This document shows, in pieces, positions 8,358 through 18,345 of a stretch of 64,000 bases of DNA. This DNA comes from Candidatus Woesearchaeota archaeon (lineage in GTDB: Archaea > Nanobdellota > Nanobdellia > Woesearchaeales > SM23-78): assembly GCA_016930415.1 (NCBI GenBank), contig JAFGGS010000003.1:1-64000 (forward strand), written 5' to 3'. The notes under the pieces are model-generated. The model saw nothing but the letters and a program-made list of their open reading frames with translations, was not told where the DNA came from and did no database searches. Position 1 is the stretch's first letter; each line of letters opens with the position of its first letter. A program made the position numbers and the translations under genes.

Positions 8358-10148
8358 CTAGTTAGTGCTGTCAATGAAGTTGTTAACTTCATAGTACATG
8401 TCCAGATAGGACAGATTATATCTTTGCCACACATAAAATACGGGCGTTATGTTGTAGAATGGCAATGGGAAACTCGCACTGCTGTTCTGGTCGTAGTTGA
8501 AAGCCCATCGCTTGTTTCCGCTGGTCACGAACACGTCAAAAACACCGGTTTTCTGGGTCCCGTTCGCCAATCGGGTATATACTTGTTTGTCATAATAAGC
8601 AGTGTACGATCCTAGCTGTGCTTCTGCTGCAGAAGTAATGAGCGACCTAGCCAGGCTCTCATCAAGCACTTGCTTTTCCACAACAGTATCAAAAGAGGCA
8701 TATCCCTTTTCGCCCTTGGCATTGTTATAATAGGTTGTGAGCTCGTTATCTGACAGTTTCCTACTCCAATAAGAGGCACCATCGCGATACCCTATAAAGC
8801 CAGGATAATCGTAAGTATCTGCAAGGACATAACCCAGCCTGGTTACGGCGTAGGAGGATGCGGATAGAAGAGGTCCGGTTACATTGTTAAAGATCCCATC
8901 AGATACCACTTTTACGTTGGCAGTGCTTCCATCTACGGCGTTGTAGACGAAGCAGACAAGCTTCCATTGGTTTGCAGATGATGCTGAACCGGTAACCATG
9001 TGCCAGGACCCGCTAAAATAATACAGGTAGATGTTGGTTGTATTAACCTGGAACTGGATGTGAGAGCCTGAGGACGCAGTGTTCACTTTATAGAAGATTC
9101 CTCTGTTCGTATTTGATAAACTCGTCACGTTTATGAACGTGCAGAAAGTCATGTTATCTGTCCGGCTGAGTGTCAAGGATGAGTAGTCCAGATAATCCGT
9201 GCTTGCATCAAAATACGCGCTTCCCTTTCCGCCGACTTTATTATTGCTGCTATAAGTGACGCTGCTGGAAGTTGCATTCTTTCCGTAGTCGCTCGTGTAA
9301 GCATCGTTTAGGAAGCCGGTGTAGAATGCCAGAGAGCTATGGTTGAAGATAGCCTCAGGATTATAAGAACTGACGTTACCGACACTTACATAGTAAGGAA
9401 CCTGACCTGTCGAATTGGCAATCGTGTAACTATCCCAGCCAAGATAATACACTCCAAAATCAGGGTCATTCTGGCAATTTATCAGGACATGCTGTTGTCC
9501 GCCACCGATGTCAAATCCATTGGTGCCGTTGATGAACAGGTGCAAATCTGGGCTCGTGACGTTGCTGCAATTTATCACAAATCTATTTGGATAGCTCGCG
9601 TTCCACCAGTCATATTCGGTGTACTCGAATTCGTTTAATGTCAGGATATTATCTATCGCTTCGCCTTTCTTTAAGGTTCCGGAAATCTTCACTAGAAAGG
9701 TCGCTCCTTTAGTGGCGTTGGCATATTCTGCTCTGAAATCATCGAAGGTAATGAGCGAATAGTATTCCTTGGTTTTTTCCACAAGATTTGTTTTAACGTG
9801 GCAAATATCTTGGTATTGGACCTGTTCCTCTTCAGCAGTCTTGTTGCTGGTTACATTATAATACTTCGTGCAGGGTTCGTATATGTCTTCGGGTTCTACT
9901 GAATAATCGATGATTCTTTTCGAGACCTCGTATTCAGGTTCGACGAGGTTTCCTGAGGAATCCAGAAACTTAACTTCAAGCCTGGTCAAAGGAGCATCAT
10001 CCGCTTTCGTGATCTTGTATATCGTGTGGCAGTCGAAACAGTAGTCCGTGTTTTCGACCATTTCGACGTAGTCGTGCTTGGTCGCTGCAAATGCTGTCGA
10101 TGTCAACAGAACACAGATTAGAATAGCAATTAAGACAAGTTTCCTCAT
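8358..10148 (-). CDS. Secreted DUF2341-like/LamG-domain protein
   Basis: 596 aa, signal peptide MRKLVLIAILICVLLTSTAFA, DWWNASYPNRFVINCSN, LamG-like core; 16-bp gap to the SpvB/RHS gene; TATA-like AAATATATAAATT near 10195-10210. Confidence 0.8.
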   Translation of the reverse strand: MRKLVLIAILICVLLTSTAFAATKHDYVEMVENTDYCFDCHTIYKITKADDAPLTRLEVKFLDSSGNLVEPEYEVSKRIIDYSVEPEDIYEPCTKYYNVTSNKTAEEEQVQYQDICHVKTNLVEKTKEYYSLITFDDFRAEYANATKGATFLVKISGTLKKGEAIDNILTLNEFEYTEYDWWNASYPNRFVINCSNVTSPDLHLFINGTNGFDIGGGQQHVLINCQNDPDFGVYYLGWDSYTIANSTGQVPYYVSVGNVSSYNPEAIFNHSSLAFYTGFLNDAYTSDYGKNATSSSVTYSSNNKVGGKGSAYFDASTDYLDYSSLTLSRTDNMTFCTFINVTSLSNTNRGIFYKVNTASSGSHIQFQVNTTNIYLYYFSGSWHMVTGSASSANQWKLVCFVYNAVDGSTANVKVVSDGIFNNVTGPLLSASSYAVTRLGYVLADTYDYPGFIGYRDGASYWSRKLSDNELTTYYNNAKGEKGYASFDTVVEKQVLDESLARSLITSAAEAQLGSYTAYYDKQVYTRLANGTQKTGVFDVFVTSGNKRWAFNYDQNSSASFPLPFYNITPVFYVWQRYNLSYLDMYYEVNNFIDSTN

Positions 10149-10252
10149 TTTTTGAACCCCCTTTTTGAAAAAGTATTTTTGAGGGGTATTTGGAGGAATT
10201 TATATATTTTTCTAAATCAGTCAGAGCTCTATCCTTATCAGAAAAAGTTTTT

Positions 10253-11566
10253 TCACAGTCTCTCGTATTCGTATCCTTTCTTTTTTGCTTCTTCTTTGTT
10301 GTGTTGTCCTTTTATGTCTATTAGTAGTTTCTTGTCTTTGTAGAGCGTGTCTAGTTCTGTGAGTGTCATCTTTGCGTATTCTTTGTGCGGGACTGCGAGT
10401 ATTATCGCGTCTATCTTCTTTTTCAGGTCTTCAAGAGGGGTGTTTTTCACGTTGAATCCTTCGTTTTCTATTTCTTCTTGGCTTAGATGTGGTTCCCATG
10501 CGATTACGTCTGCGCCGTTCTTTTGCAGTTCCAGGATTACGTCTTTGGTCTTGCTGTTCCTCGCGTCTTTCACGTTCTCTTTGAATGTCAATCCCAAGAT
10601 AAGCACGCGCGAGCCTTTCACTGCTTTGCCTTGCCTTATCAGTCCTTTTATGGTCTTCTCTGCGACGTGCTTGGCCATGCCGTCGTTTATCTCTCGTCCT
10701 GCTAGTATCACGCGCGGCTGGTATCCTAGCTCTTGGGCTTTAAAGGTAAGGTAGTATGGGTCTATTCCTATGCAGTGTCCGCCAACTAGTCCTGGCTTGT
10801 AGTTGTGGAAGTTCCACTTCGTGCCTGCGGCTCGTAGCACTTCTTGAGTGTCGATCCCTATCTTCTCGAATATGAGCGATAGCTCGTTCATGAGGGCGAT
10901 GTTTAGGTCTCGTTGTATGTTCTCTATCACCTTGGCTGCTTCTGCGACTTTTATGCTCTCTGCTTTGTGCACGGTAGTTACGCGTCCGTACACGTATGCT
11001 GTTTTCTCCAGCGTTTCAAGATCCATTCCTGAGACTATCTTGGTTACGTGATCTATTGTGTGTTCCTTGTCGCCTGGGTTTATTCGTTCTGGGCTGTATC
11101 CTATCTTCCAGTCCTTCCCGCATTTCAGGCCTGATTCTCGCTCGATGATCGGCAGGGCGATCTCTTCAGTAACGCCGGGGTAGACTGTGCTTTCGAAGAT
11201 CACGATTGTCCCTGCAGAGAGGTTCTTGCCTATTGTCTCTGAGGCTTTCTCGACCGGCGATAGATCTGGCGCATTAGTCTTTGTTATGGGTGTTGGCACT
11301 GCCGCGATTATGAAGTTGCTTTTCTTCAGGTCTGAGGCGTCGCTGCTATAGGTTATCTTGGCTTCTTTAAGCTCTGAAGGGCTAAGCTCTCCCATGGGGT
11401 CGACTCCTTTTTTCAGCGTCTCGACCTTGCGCTTGTTTATGTCGAACCCTAAGACAGAAAAGTGCTTTGAGAGCGCGGCTGCGAGCGGCAGGCCGACGTA
11501 TCCTAGCCCTAGCACGCATATACTGAAGCTTTGCGCTTCAAGCCCTTCTTTTTGAGATCCACTCAT
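10253..11566 (-). CDS. Nucleotide sugar dehydrogenase (UDP-ManNAc/UDP-GlcNAc dehydrogenase, WecC/TviB-like)
   Basis: VLGLGYVGLPLAAALSK Rossmann motif, GGHCIGIDPYYLTFKA active-site region. Confidence 0.92.
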   Translation of the reverse strand: MSGSQKEGLEAQSFSICVLGLGYVGLPLAAALSKHFSVLGFDINKRKVETLKKGVDPMGELSPSELKEAKITYSSDASDLKKSNFIIAAVPTPITKTNAPDLSPVEKASETIGKNLSAGTIVIFESTVYPGVTEEIALPIIERESGLKCGKDWKIGYSPERINPGDKEHTIDHVTKIVSGMDLETLEKTAYVYGRVTTVHKAESIKVAEAAKVIENIQRDLNIALMNELSLIFEKIGIDTQEVLRAAGTKWNFHNYKPGLVGGHCIGIDPYYLTFKAQELGYQPRVILAGREINDGMAKHVAEKTIKGLIRQGKAVKGSRVLILGLTFKENVKDARNSKTKDVILELQKNGADVIAWEPHLSQEEIENEGFNVKNTPLEDLKKKIDAIILAVPHKEYAKMTLTELDTLYKDKKLLIDIKGQHNKEEAKKKGYEYERL

Positions 11567-11711
11567 TGGTTTGGATGCACGCGTTCCTGGTTTAAAAACT
11601 TTAGGAAATGAAGCTTCATCCCTTCGGGAAAGCTTTAAAAACAGCCCTTTTCTACGGTTTGGTTAAAGCCTTTTTTCAGTGGTTTTTAGCTTAATGTGAG
11701 CGTTTGTTAAT

Positions 11712-12620
11712 ATGACTGGTATTTTCGTCTTGAGTCTTGATGAGGAGCTTCTCTGGGGCGTGTCCTCAAGGAGTGATCGTGATTATTTCAAGTGGGGTGT
11801 TGATAAGGAGAGGAAGGTGTTCAAGCGCTTCCTGGACCTGCTTGACAAGCACGAGATCAAGGCTACCTTCGCGATAGTCGGACACATGATGCTCCAGGGC
11901 AGGCGTGATTGCCCTGACAAGGGTTGCTTCTGCAAAGGGGTCGATGAGCGCTACGCCTTTGGCAGGGACGTCGTCAGGATGATCAGGGAGCGAGGCCATG
12001 AGATAGGAATACATGGCCACACCCACTCGTTCTTTGACGAGCTCTCAAAGAGAGAGGCTGACGAGGAGCTCTTCAAGGCAGTAGCTGCTGCAAGGAGCCT
12101 TGGGATAGAGGCCAAGAGCATGGTCTTCCCTCAGAACAGGGTCGCGCACCAGAAGAGCCTTTCGAGGCATGGCATCTCTGCTTATAGAGGCGCTGATGAG
12201 TGGTGGTTCTCTAAGTTCCCGGGCTTCGTGCAAAAGCCTCTTCATCTCCTGGATTACTTGTTCACAGTCACTCCGCCTGTCTACAAGGCGAGGAGGGAGA
12301 AGGCTGAGGGTGGAGTGTTATACAACTTGCCTGGCAGCATGTTTTATCTTGCAAGGGATGGATTCAGGAGATACGTCCCTATGGGCTGCAGGGTGAAAAA
12401 AGCCATCAAGGGAATGGATAAAGCTATAAATGAGGATAAGGTTTTCCACTTATGGTTCCATCCCTTCAACTTGTCGTGGGACAGCGGCGAGATGCTGAAG
12501 GGGCTTGATCAGATACTGGCCTACGCGGCTGAGAAGAGAAAAAGGGGCGAGCTTAGGACTATGACTATGCAGGAGGTTGTGAGATATGAGGATACTAGGC
12601 ATAAGCGAGACAGACAATGA
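11712..12620 (+). CDS. Polysaccharide deacetylase family protein (CE4-like)
   Basis: LDEELLWGV, HEIKATFAIVGHM, RGHEIGIHGHTHSFF. Confidence 0.85.
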   Translation: MTGIFVLSLDEELLWGVSSRSDRDYFKWGVDKERKVFKRFLDLLDKHEIKATFAIVGHMMLQGRRDCPDKGCFCKGVDERYAFGRDVVRMIRERGHEIGIHGHTHSFFDELSKREADEELFKAVAAARSLGIEAKSMVFPQNRVAHQKSLSRHGISAYRGADEWWFSKFPGFVQKPLHLLDYLFTVTPPVYKARREKAEGGVLYNLPGSMFYLARDGFRRYVPMGCRVKKAIKGMDKAINEDKVFHLWFHPFNLSWDSGEMLKGLDQILAYAAEKRKRGELRTMTMQEVVRYEDTRHKRDRQ

Positions 12621-14298
12621 TTCTGGCGCAGCCCTTTTGATAGACGGCAAGATCGCCTTCGCGGCTAATGAGGAGCGCTTCAGCAGGGTAAAGAGGCACA
12701 GGGGTTTTCCTTACGAGACGATCAAGTGGATATTAAAGTCTTCTCGCCTCTCGCTTGACGACATCGACCAGTTCGTGATCGCAAAGGGCTCTAAGAGAAA
12801 AGAGATCAAGTCTTACGTCGGCGCGCTCACAAGCCACTTCATGAAGGAGAAGTTCACAGTCCCAAGGAGCAGGGTCCTCCTCGACCAGGGAGTGTGGTTT
12901 GGCAGGAACATTCCTCAGCTCATAAAAGATACCACCAGCCTTAATGGCGAGATCGAGAAGTGGTTCAAGGAGAGCAAGATCCCTGCGGAGAAAATCCACA
13001 GGGTAGACCATCACCCGGCCCACGCTGCCTGCGCTTATTACTTCTCAGGATTCGAGGACGCCCTCGTAGTCACTTGCGACGGCCAAGGGCTCGGAGTGAC
13101 AGCGAGTGTGTGGGAGGTCGCGCACGGAAAGTTCAAGCTCATAAGCACGTCGAGGCTTCCTGACAGTCCCGGCAACTTCTACGGCTTGGTCACAAAGGTG
13201 TGCGGCTTTACGCCTAACAGGCACGAGGGCAAGATAACAGGCCTCGCAGCCCATGGCCACGAGGTGCTGGAGGTCCGCAAGTGCGTGGATGAGATGCTTT
13301 TCTTCAGGAACGGCAAGATCCGGAGCAACGCGATCTATGGAAGCTACCTGCACGTCAAGAAGCTTCATAAGAGATATGGCCGCGAGAACCTAAGCTACGC
13401 TTTCCAGAAGAGGCTGGAGGAAGTGGTCACTGCTTATATCAATCATTATTGGAAGAAGAGGAAGCACTTGAAGAACATCGCGCTCGCAGGAGGGGTGTTC
13501 GCGAACGTGAGGCTCAACCAGGAAGTCATGGAGCTTCCAGGCGTGCAGCAGCTGTTCGTCTATCCTCACATGGCAGACGGAGGGCTCTGCGCAGGAGCAG
13601 CAGCCATGCTAGAGCCTGACATGAAGCCTTACCGCCTGCACGACGTCTACCTGGGCCCAGGATACTCGACGGCCGAGATGAAGAGGGCTCTTGACAAGTT
13701 CAGGGTCAAGTATAAGAGGCCGAAAAACCTTGCCAAGGAAGTGGCAAGGCTCCTTGCAAAGAACTTCGTCGTAGGAAGGTTTGACGGCCGCATGGAGTTC
13801 GGGCCAAGGGCCCTTGGCAACAGAACCATCATGTACCACACGACCGACCCTAAGGTGAACGAGTGGCTCAACAAGAACCTACACCGAAGCGAGTTCATGC
13901 CGTTCGCGCCCGTGACCTTGAAAGAGCACGCGTCCAGGTGCTACAAGGGATTCGAGAGGGGAGAGTACACGTCCGAGTTCATGACGGTAACGTTTGACTG
14001 CACAGACGAGATGAAGAGGACGAGCCCTGCAGTCGTGCACATCGACGGCACGGCGAGGCCGCAGGTCGTGACGAAGGACATAAACCCTGGCTACTACGAC
14101 ATCGTGAGCGAGTACTACAAGCTCACAGGCATCCCGACCGTCGTCAACACCAGTTTCAACATGCATGAGGAGCCGATAGTGTGCAGCCCGCAAGACGCGA
14201 TCAGGAGTTTCAAGCAGGGAAACCTGGACGCATTGATAGTCGGGCCTTTCCTAGTCATAAACCCGAGGCTTCGAAAAGAGCTCAGGAGCAAGAAATGA
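12586..14298 (+). CDS. Carbamoyltransferase (NodU/CmcH family)
   Basis: MRILGISETDNDSGAALLIDGKIAFAANEERFSRVKRHRGFP; FDGRMEFGPRALGNRTI; overlaps deacetylase gene by 35 bp. Confidence 0.93.
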   Translation: MRILGISETDNDSGAALLIDGKIAFAANEERFSRVKRHRGFPYETIKWILKSSRLSLDDIDQFVIAKGSKRKEIKSYVGALTSHFMKEKFTVPRSRVLLDQGVWFGRNIPQLIKDTTSLNGEIEKWFKESKIPAEKIHRVDHHPAHAACAYYFSGFEDALVVTCDGQGLGVTASVWEVAHGKFKLISTSRLPDSPGNFYGLVTKVCGFTPNRHEGKITGLAAHGHEVLEVRKCVDEMLFFRNGKIRSNAIYGSYLHVKKLHKRYGRENLSYAFQKRLEEVVTAYINHYWKKRKHLKNIALAGGVFANVRLNQEVMELPGVQQLFVYPHMADGGLCAGAAAMLEPDMKPYRLHDVYLGPGYSTAEMKRALDKFRVKYKRPKNLAKEVARLLAKNFVVGRFDGRMEFGPRALGNRTIMYHTTDPKVNEWLNKNLHRSEFMPFAPVTLKEHASRCYKGFERGEYTSEFMTVTFDCTDEMKRTSPAVVHIDGTARPQVVTKDINPGYYDIVSEYYKLTGIPTVVNTSFNMHEEPIVCSPQDAIRSFKQGNLDALIVGPFLVINPRLRKELRSKK

Positions 14299-14837
14299 AC
14301 GATAAGAACATAGAAGCAGAGGCGCGTAGCTTCATATCAGAAGAGAAATACTTTGAGCTCTTGTCTTTCTTCAAAGAGAACGCCAAGCTATTGAAAGAGG
14401 ACAACCAGGAAACCTTGTACTTCGACTGCGAACAGGATCTTCGCATACAAAAGAATGATTTCTACGCAAAGGTCTGGCTCAAGTCCGGGAAGGTCCACGA
14501 TGATAGCAGGGAAGAGCTCGAGGTCAAGGCAGATAAGGAGGACTACGAGCTCTTAGAGAAGATATTCCTGAAAATAGGGTTCAAGGTCGATATCAAGTGG
14601 TATCGTAAGAGGAGCGAATTCTCATGGAAAGGGATGACTGCCTGCCTGGACTGCACTCAAGGCTACGGCCACATAATCGAGCTGGAAGAGATGACAAGCG
14701 AATCCGAGAAGGAGATAGTACACGAGAAGCTTGAGCGAGAGCTGAAAAAGCTAGGCGTGGACCTGACTCCCAGGGAAGAATTCGAGAAGAGATACAAGGA
14801 ATACAAGAAGAACTGGCGGGAACTGACAAGGCGTTGA
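14295..14837 (+). CDS. CYTH-domain protein (class IV adenylate cyclase/ThTPase-like)
   Basis: ATGA overlap with carbamoyltransferase; KVWLKSGKVHDDSREELEVKADKEDYELLEKIFLKIGFKVDIKWYRKRSEF resembles the CYTH fold. The longer ORF in the track (14181) starts inside the upstream gene. Confidence 0.7.
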   Translation: MNDKNIEAEARSFISEEKYFELLSFFKENAKLLKEDNQETLYFDCEQDLRIQKNDFYAKVWLKSGKVHDDSREELEVKADKEDYELLEKIFLKIGFKVDIKWYRKRSEFSWKGMTACLDCTQGYGHIIELEEMTSESEKEIVHEKLERELKKLGVDLTPREEFEKRYKEYKKNWRELTRR

Positions 14838-15041
14838 AGAATGGTTCCTTTTGAGAACGACTCTAACAAAACACAATACTACAATAAATAGGAAAATATA
14901 TAGAATAAGAATACTTAAACTCAACCAGGAATAGAAAAACAACAAGCCTGTTTGGGAAATCCAGATGCTTGTTTCCAGTAATGACAAAATCTGCACACAC
15001 CGACCGTAACCTTTATAAATAACCCTATTTTCTGGCTGTTT

Positions 15042-15153
15042 GGACGGTCATAGCGGAGTGGTTACACCTGTTCCCGTTTCGAACACAGAAGTTAAGCACT
15101 CCTACGTTCCGGCGCGTACTGCATTTATGTGTGGGAGAACCGGAAAGCTGTCC
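15042..15153 (+). rRNA. rrf: 5S ribosomal RNA
   Basis: GGACGGTCATAGCGGAGTGGTTACACCTGTTCCCGTTTCGAACACAGAAGTTAAGC...GGGAGAACCGGAAAGCTGTCC; terminal stem GGACGG/CTGTCC; TATA-like TTTATAAATA about 25 nt upstream. Confidence 0.92.
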
Positions 15154-15436
15154 TCCTTTATTTTTCTCGCGGGTCATTTTCCGAACTGACGAGCAGCGCA
15201 AACCATCATACCTCATCATAATTCTTGTTTTCTATTCCCTTCTTCCACGCAAAGCTTTATATAATATGCTTGCGTATATGCCTTCATCATGGAGAAGGCT
15301 ACGACAATGGACTTGGCTGTCATTCTTCTAGTGCTAGTCGTCGTAGTCCTTACGCTATAGTTTTCTCCTGTTCTTCTTCAACACCAAAAGCGAAGGGGAA
15401 CAGGGTGAGCGCTATCTACAACCTACATAGAGGAAT

Positions 15437-17332
15437 ATGAGGGGAGACAAAAAAAAAATGTATTCGGAAGCATTGAGAACGACACCCAGGATTGGCGGCA
15501 GCGATAGTTTCATTGCGAGGGACTCGGTCGGCCTTGAGAAGAGCGTCGTCCTTAAGGGTTCTGAGGCTGTCGTCAAGATCCTTGAGAGGGAATTCAGAGA
15601 CTATCAGGCTCCGCCTGTCGTCTTCGGCATCCAGGGCGGCAAGGTCATCTCGCTCTTCGACTCTCTGAGCAAGTCTGATATCAGGATTGTATCCTGCGGC
15701 CAGGAGGGCGCTGCTGGCCACATGGCTGAGGGTTATGCTGAGTCTACTGGCAAGGTCGGCGTGGTCATCGCGACGTCTGGCCCTGGCGCGACTAATCTTA
15801 TGACGCCGGTCCTTGACGCGTTCATGGATTCTGTCCCGATCGTCGCTATCACGGGCCAGGTCCCGGCGAATGACCTTGGAAGCATGGCGTTCCAGGAGGG
15901 CCCGGTCTTCGAGATGATGAAGAGGATCACTAAGAAGAGCTACCTAGTCACTCATCCTGATGTCTTAGTGAATACTTTGAGAGAGGCTTTTGCAGTGGCC
16001 AGGAGCGGCAGGCCTGGTCCTGTCAGCGTTGATATAACGTCGAACGTGTGGGGCAAGGAGTTGCTCTACCATCCTGACAAGCCTTTTAGCTTTGAGCAGC
16101 CTGTCAAGGGCAGGGATAGGTTCAAGGAGGCGAGTGTCGAGGAGGTCTTGGAGGCGCTCTTGCAGTCTGAGAGGCCTATAATACAGGCTGGCGGCGGCGT
16201 CAAGGTCGCTGGCGCGCACAAGGAGCTCTTCGAGTTTGCAAGGAGGTACAACGTCCCGGTCATAACGACTCTCAAGGCGCTCGGCTGCTTCCCTAAAGAC
16301 AGTGATCTTCATCTTGGAATGGCTGGCATGCATGGAGGGGCGTATGCTACTAATGCGTTGTTCAGCGCGGACTTCGTGTTGTTCATCGGCAGCAGAGTCG
16401 ATGACCGAGTGATACCTGATCCTGACGAGTTCTTGGGGCACGGCAGGAACGGCAAGCCTAAGACGATCGCCCACGTCGACGTGGATCCTTATGAGATCAA
16501 TAAGAGGCTTGACCCTGAGAGGCGGGGTGGCGAGCGTTTCAGGAGCTTGCCTATCAACACTGATGCCAAGTCTTTCCTTGAGGAAGCCTTGAGGATAAAT
16601 CCTTATGAGAGCAAGAGTTTCAGCGGGTGGCACGAGCAGATCAACGCTTGGAGAAGGGAGTATCCTCTTCCAAGGTTTTCCAGGATTATCGACGACGGCA
16701 AGGGTTATCCTGAGGGGCTTATCAAGCCTCAGTTCGTGCTTGAGACTCTTGATCGGCTGCTTCAGGAGTACAAGGGCGAGTTCATACTGACGACTGGCGT
16801 AGGCCAACACCAGATGTTCGCCGCCCAATACATGACTCCAAGGGGGCCTAGGAAGTTCATAACCTCAGGCGGAGCCGGCACCATGGGCTTTGGCCTTCCG
16901 GCGGCTATCGGCGCCCAGCTCGCGAATCCCGACGCATTAGTCGTCAACATCGACGGAGATGGCAGCTTCAACATGAACTCCCAGGAGCTCAGGACCCTCT
17001 ACGAGCAAGGCATCCCTGTGAAGACGGTCATATTGCACAACGGATCCCTTGGCATGGTGCGCCAGTGGCAGGACTTGATGTTCAAGGAGAACCGAGTCGC
17101 GACGGCTATCGGCAGCAGCGCGCACCCTGATTTCGCGGCCGGCGCATTCGCCCAGTACGGGATGGAGTCTGCGCGCATATCAGAATACAGGCTTGTCGAG
17201 CCCGGCATCAGGCGCATGATGCAAAGCCAAGGCCCTTTCGTCCTCGACGTCGTCGTCGATCCTGACGAGCACGTGCTCCCCATGATCATGCCCGGGAAGC
17301 CTGTCAACGAGATGAGGACTCACAAGGGTTGA
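15437..17332 (+). CDS. ilvB: Acetolactate synthase large-subunit-like ThDP enzyme
   Basis: GCxxEGAAGHMAEGYA-like, TSGPGATNLMTPVLDA, MGFGLPAAIGAQLANPDALVVNIDGDGSFNMN; alternative ATG at 15458. Confidence 0.88.
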   Translation: MRGDKKKMYSEALRTTPRIGGSDSFIARDSVGLEKSVVLKGSEAVVKILEREFRDYQAPPVVFGIQGGKVISLFDSLSKSDIRIVSCGQEGAAGHMAEGYAESTGKVGVVIATSGPGATNLMTPVLDAFMDSVPIVAITGQVPANDLGSMAFQEGPVFEMMKRITKKSYLVTHPDVLVNTLREAFAVARSGRPGPVSVDITSNVWGKELLYHPDKPFSFEQPVKGRDRFKEASVEEVLEALLQSERPIIQAGGGVKVAGAHKELFEFARRYNVPVITTLKALGCFPKDSDLHLGMAGMHGGAYATNALFSADFVLFIGSRVDDRVIPDPDEFLGHGRNGKPKTIAHVDVDPYEINKRLDPERRGGERFRSLPINTDAKSFLEEALRINPYESKSFSGWHEQINAWRREYPLPRFSRIIDDGKGYPEGLIKPQFVLETLDRLLQEYKGEFILTTGVGQHQMFAAQYMTPRGPRKFITSGGAGTMGFGLPAAIGAQLANPDALVVNIDGDGSFNMNSQELRTLYEQGIPVKTVILHNGSLGMVRQWQDLMFKENRVATAIGSSAHPDFAAGAFAQYGMESARISEYRLVEPGIRRMMQSQGPFVLDVVVDPDEHVLPMIMPGKPVNEMRTHKG

Positions 17333-17382
17333 TTAAGAAAAAAAGTAAAAAAGTCATGGAAAATATTTTTTATCTTATCTTC

Positions 17383-18339
17383 TCATTTCACATCGTAGAA
17401 TTTCTTGTACCAGTCTATGAACTTGGGGATTCCTTCCTCGACTTGGGTCTTTGGGTCGAATCCCAGCATCTTTCGTGACTTGGTCAGGTCTGCCATGGTG
17501 ATTGGCACGTCTCCTGGCTGCATCGGCATGTTGTTCCTCTTGGCTTTCCTGCCGATGGCTTTCTCTATGCACTCGATGTATTTCTCAAGCTCGACAGGGT
17601 GGTCTCCTCCGAGGTTGAATATCTCGTAGGGATATGCCTTGTCCAGGGCTGCGAGGACGCCTGCTGTTATGTCATCTATGTATGTGAAGTCTCTCTTCAT
17701 CTTGCCGTGGTTGTAGACGTCTATCGGCTTGCCTTCTATTGTCGCCTTCGTGAACTTGAAGAGCGCCATGTCTGGCCTGCCCCAGGGACCATACACTGTG
17801 AAGAATCGCAGGCCTGTGCAGTTGAGCCCGAAGAGGTGGTGGTAGGTGTAGGCCATCAGCTCGCACGTCTTCTTTGAAGCAGCGTATAATGAGATCGGGT
17901 GGTCGACCGGGTCTTCTTCTGCGAACGGCACTTTCTTGTTGTTGCCGTAGACTGAGCTGCTGGAGGCGTATATGAAGTCTTTGACTCCGTGGTGCCTGCA
18001 CATCTCAAGGAGGACTAGTGTTCCGTGGATGTTGGTGTGCTCGTAGGCGAACGGGTTTTCTAAGGAATACCTGACGCCTGCCTGGGCTGCCAAGTGGCAT
18101 ATCTTGTCTGGTTTGTGTTCCTTGAAGACCGCTTCCATGGCTTCCTTGTCTGCAAGGTCTTTCTCGACAAAGGCGAATCCTTTCTTTCCAAGGAGCTCTG
18201 TTAGCCTTGCTTTTTTGAGGTTTACGTCGTAGTAGTCGTTCAGGCTGTCTATCCCGACTACATCATCTCCTCTTGCGAGGAGCGCTTGCGAAACGTGGAA
18301 TCCTATGAATCCGGCTGCGCCAGTCACGAGTATCTTCAT
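17383..18339 (-). CDS. NAD-dependent epimerase (UDP-glucuronate 4-epimerase-like)
   Basis: MKILVTGAAGFIGFHVSQALLARGDDVVGIDSLNDYYDVNLKKARL; YAASKK; RFFTVYGPWGRPDMA. Confidence 0.92.
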   Translation of the reverse strand: MKILVTGAAGFIGFHVSQALLARGDDVVGIDSLNDYYDVNLKKARLTELLGKKGFAFVEKDLADKEAMEAVFKEHKPDKICHLAAQAGVRYSLENPFAYEHTNIHGTLVLLEMCRHHGVKDFIYASSSSVYGNNKKVPFAEEDPVDHPISLYAASKKTCELMAYTYHHLFGLNCTGLRFFTVYGPWGRPDMALFKFTKATIEGKPIDVYNHGKMKRDFTYIDDITAGVLAALDKAYPYEIFNLGGDHPVELEKYIECIEKAIGRKAKRNNMPMQPGDVPITMADLTKSRKMLGFDPKTQVEEGIPKFIDWYKKFYDVK

Positions 18340-18345
18340 CTTTTC

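Noticed and set aside
10025-10060. CFDCH (CxxCH) as a c-type haem site in the LamG protein
   Set aside because: Single motif, no cytochrome context or maturation genes; more likely a disulfide or chance.
15965-16828. 287-aa minus-strand ORF
   Set aside because: Antisense to the ThDP enzyme; no plausible protein features.
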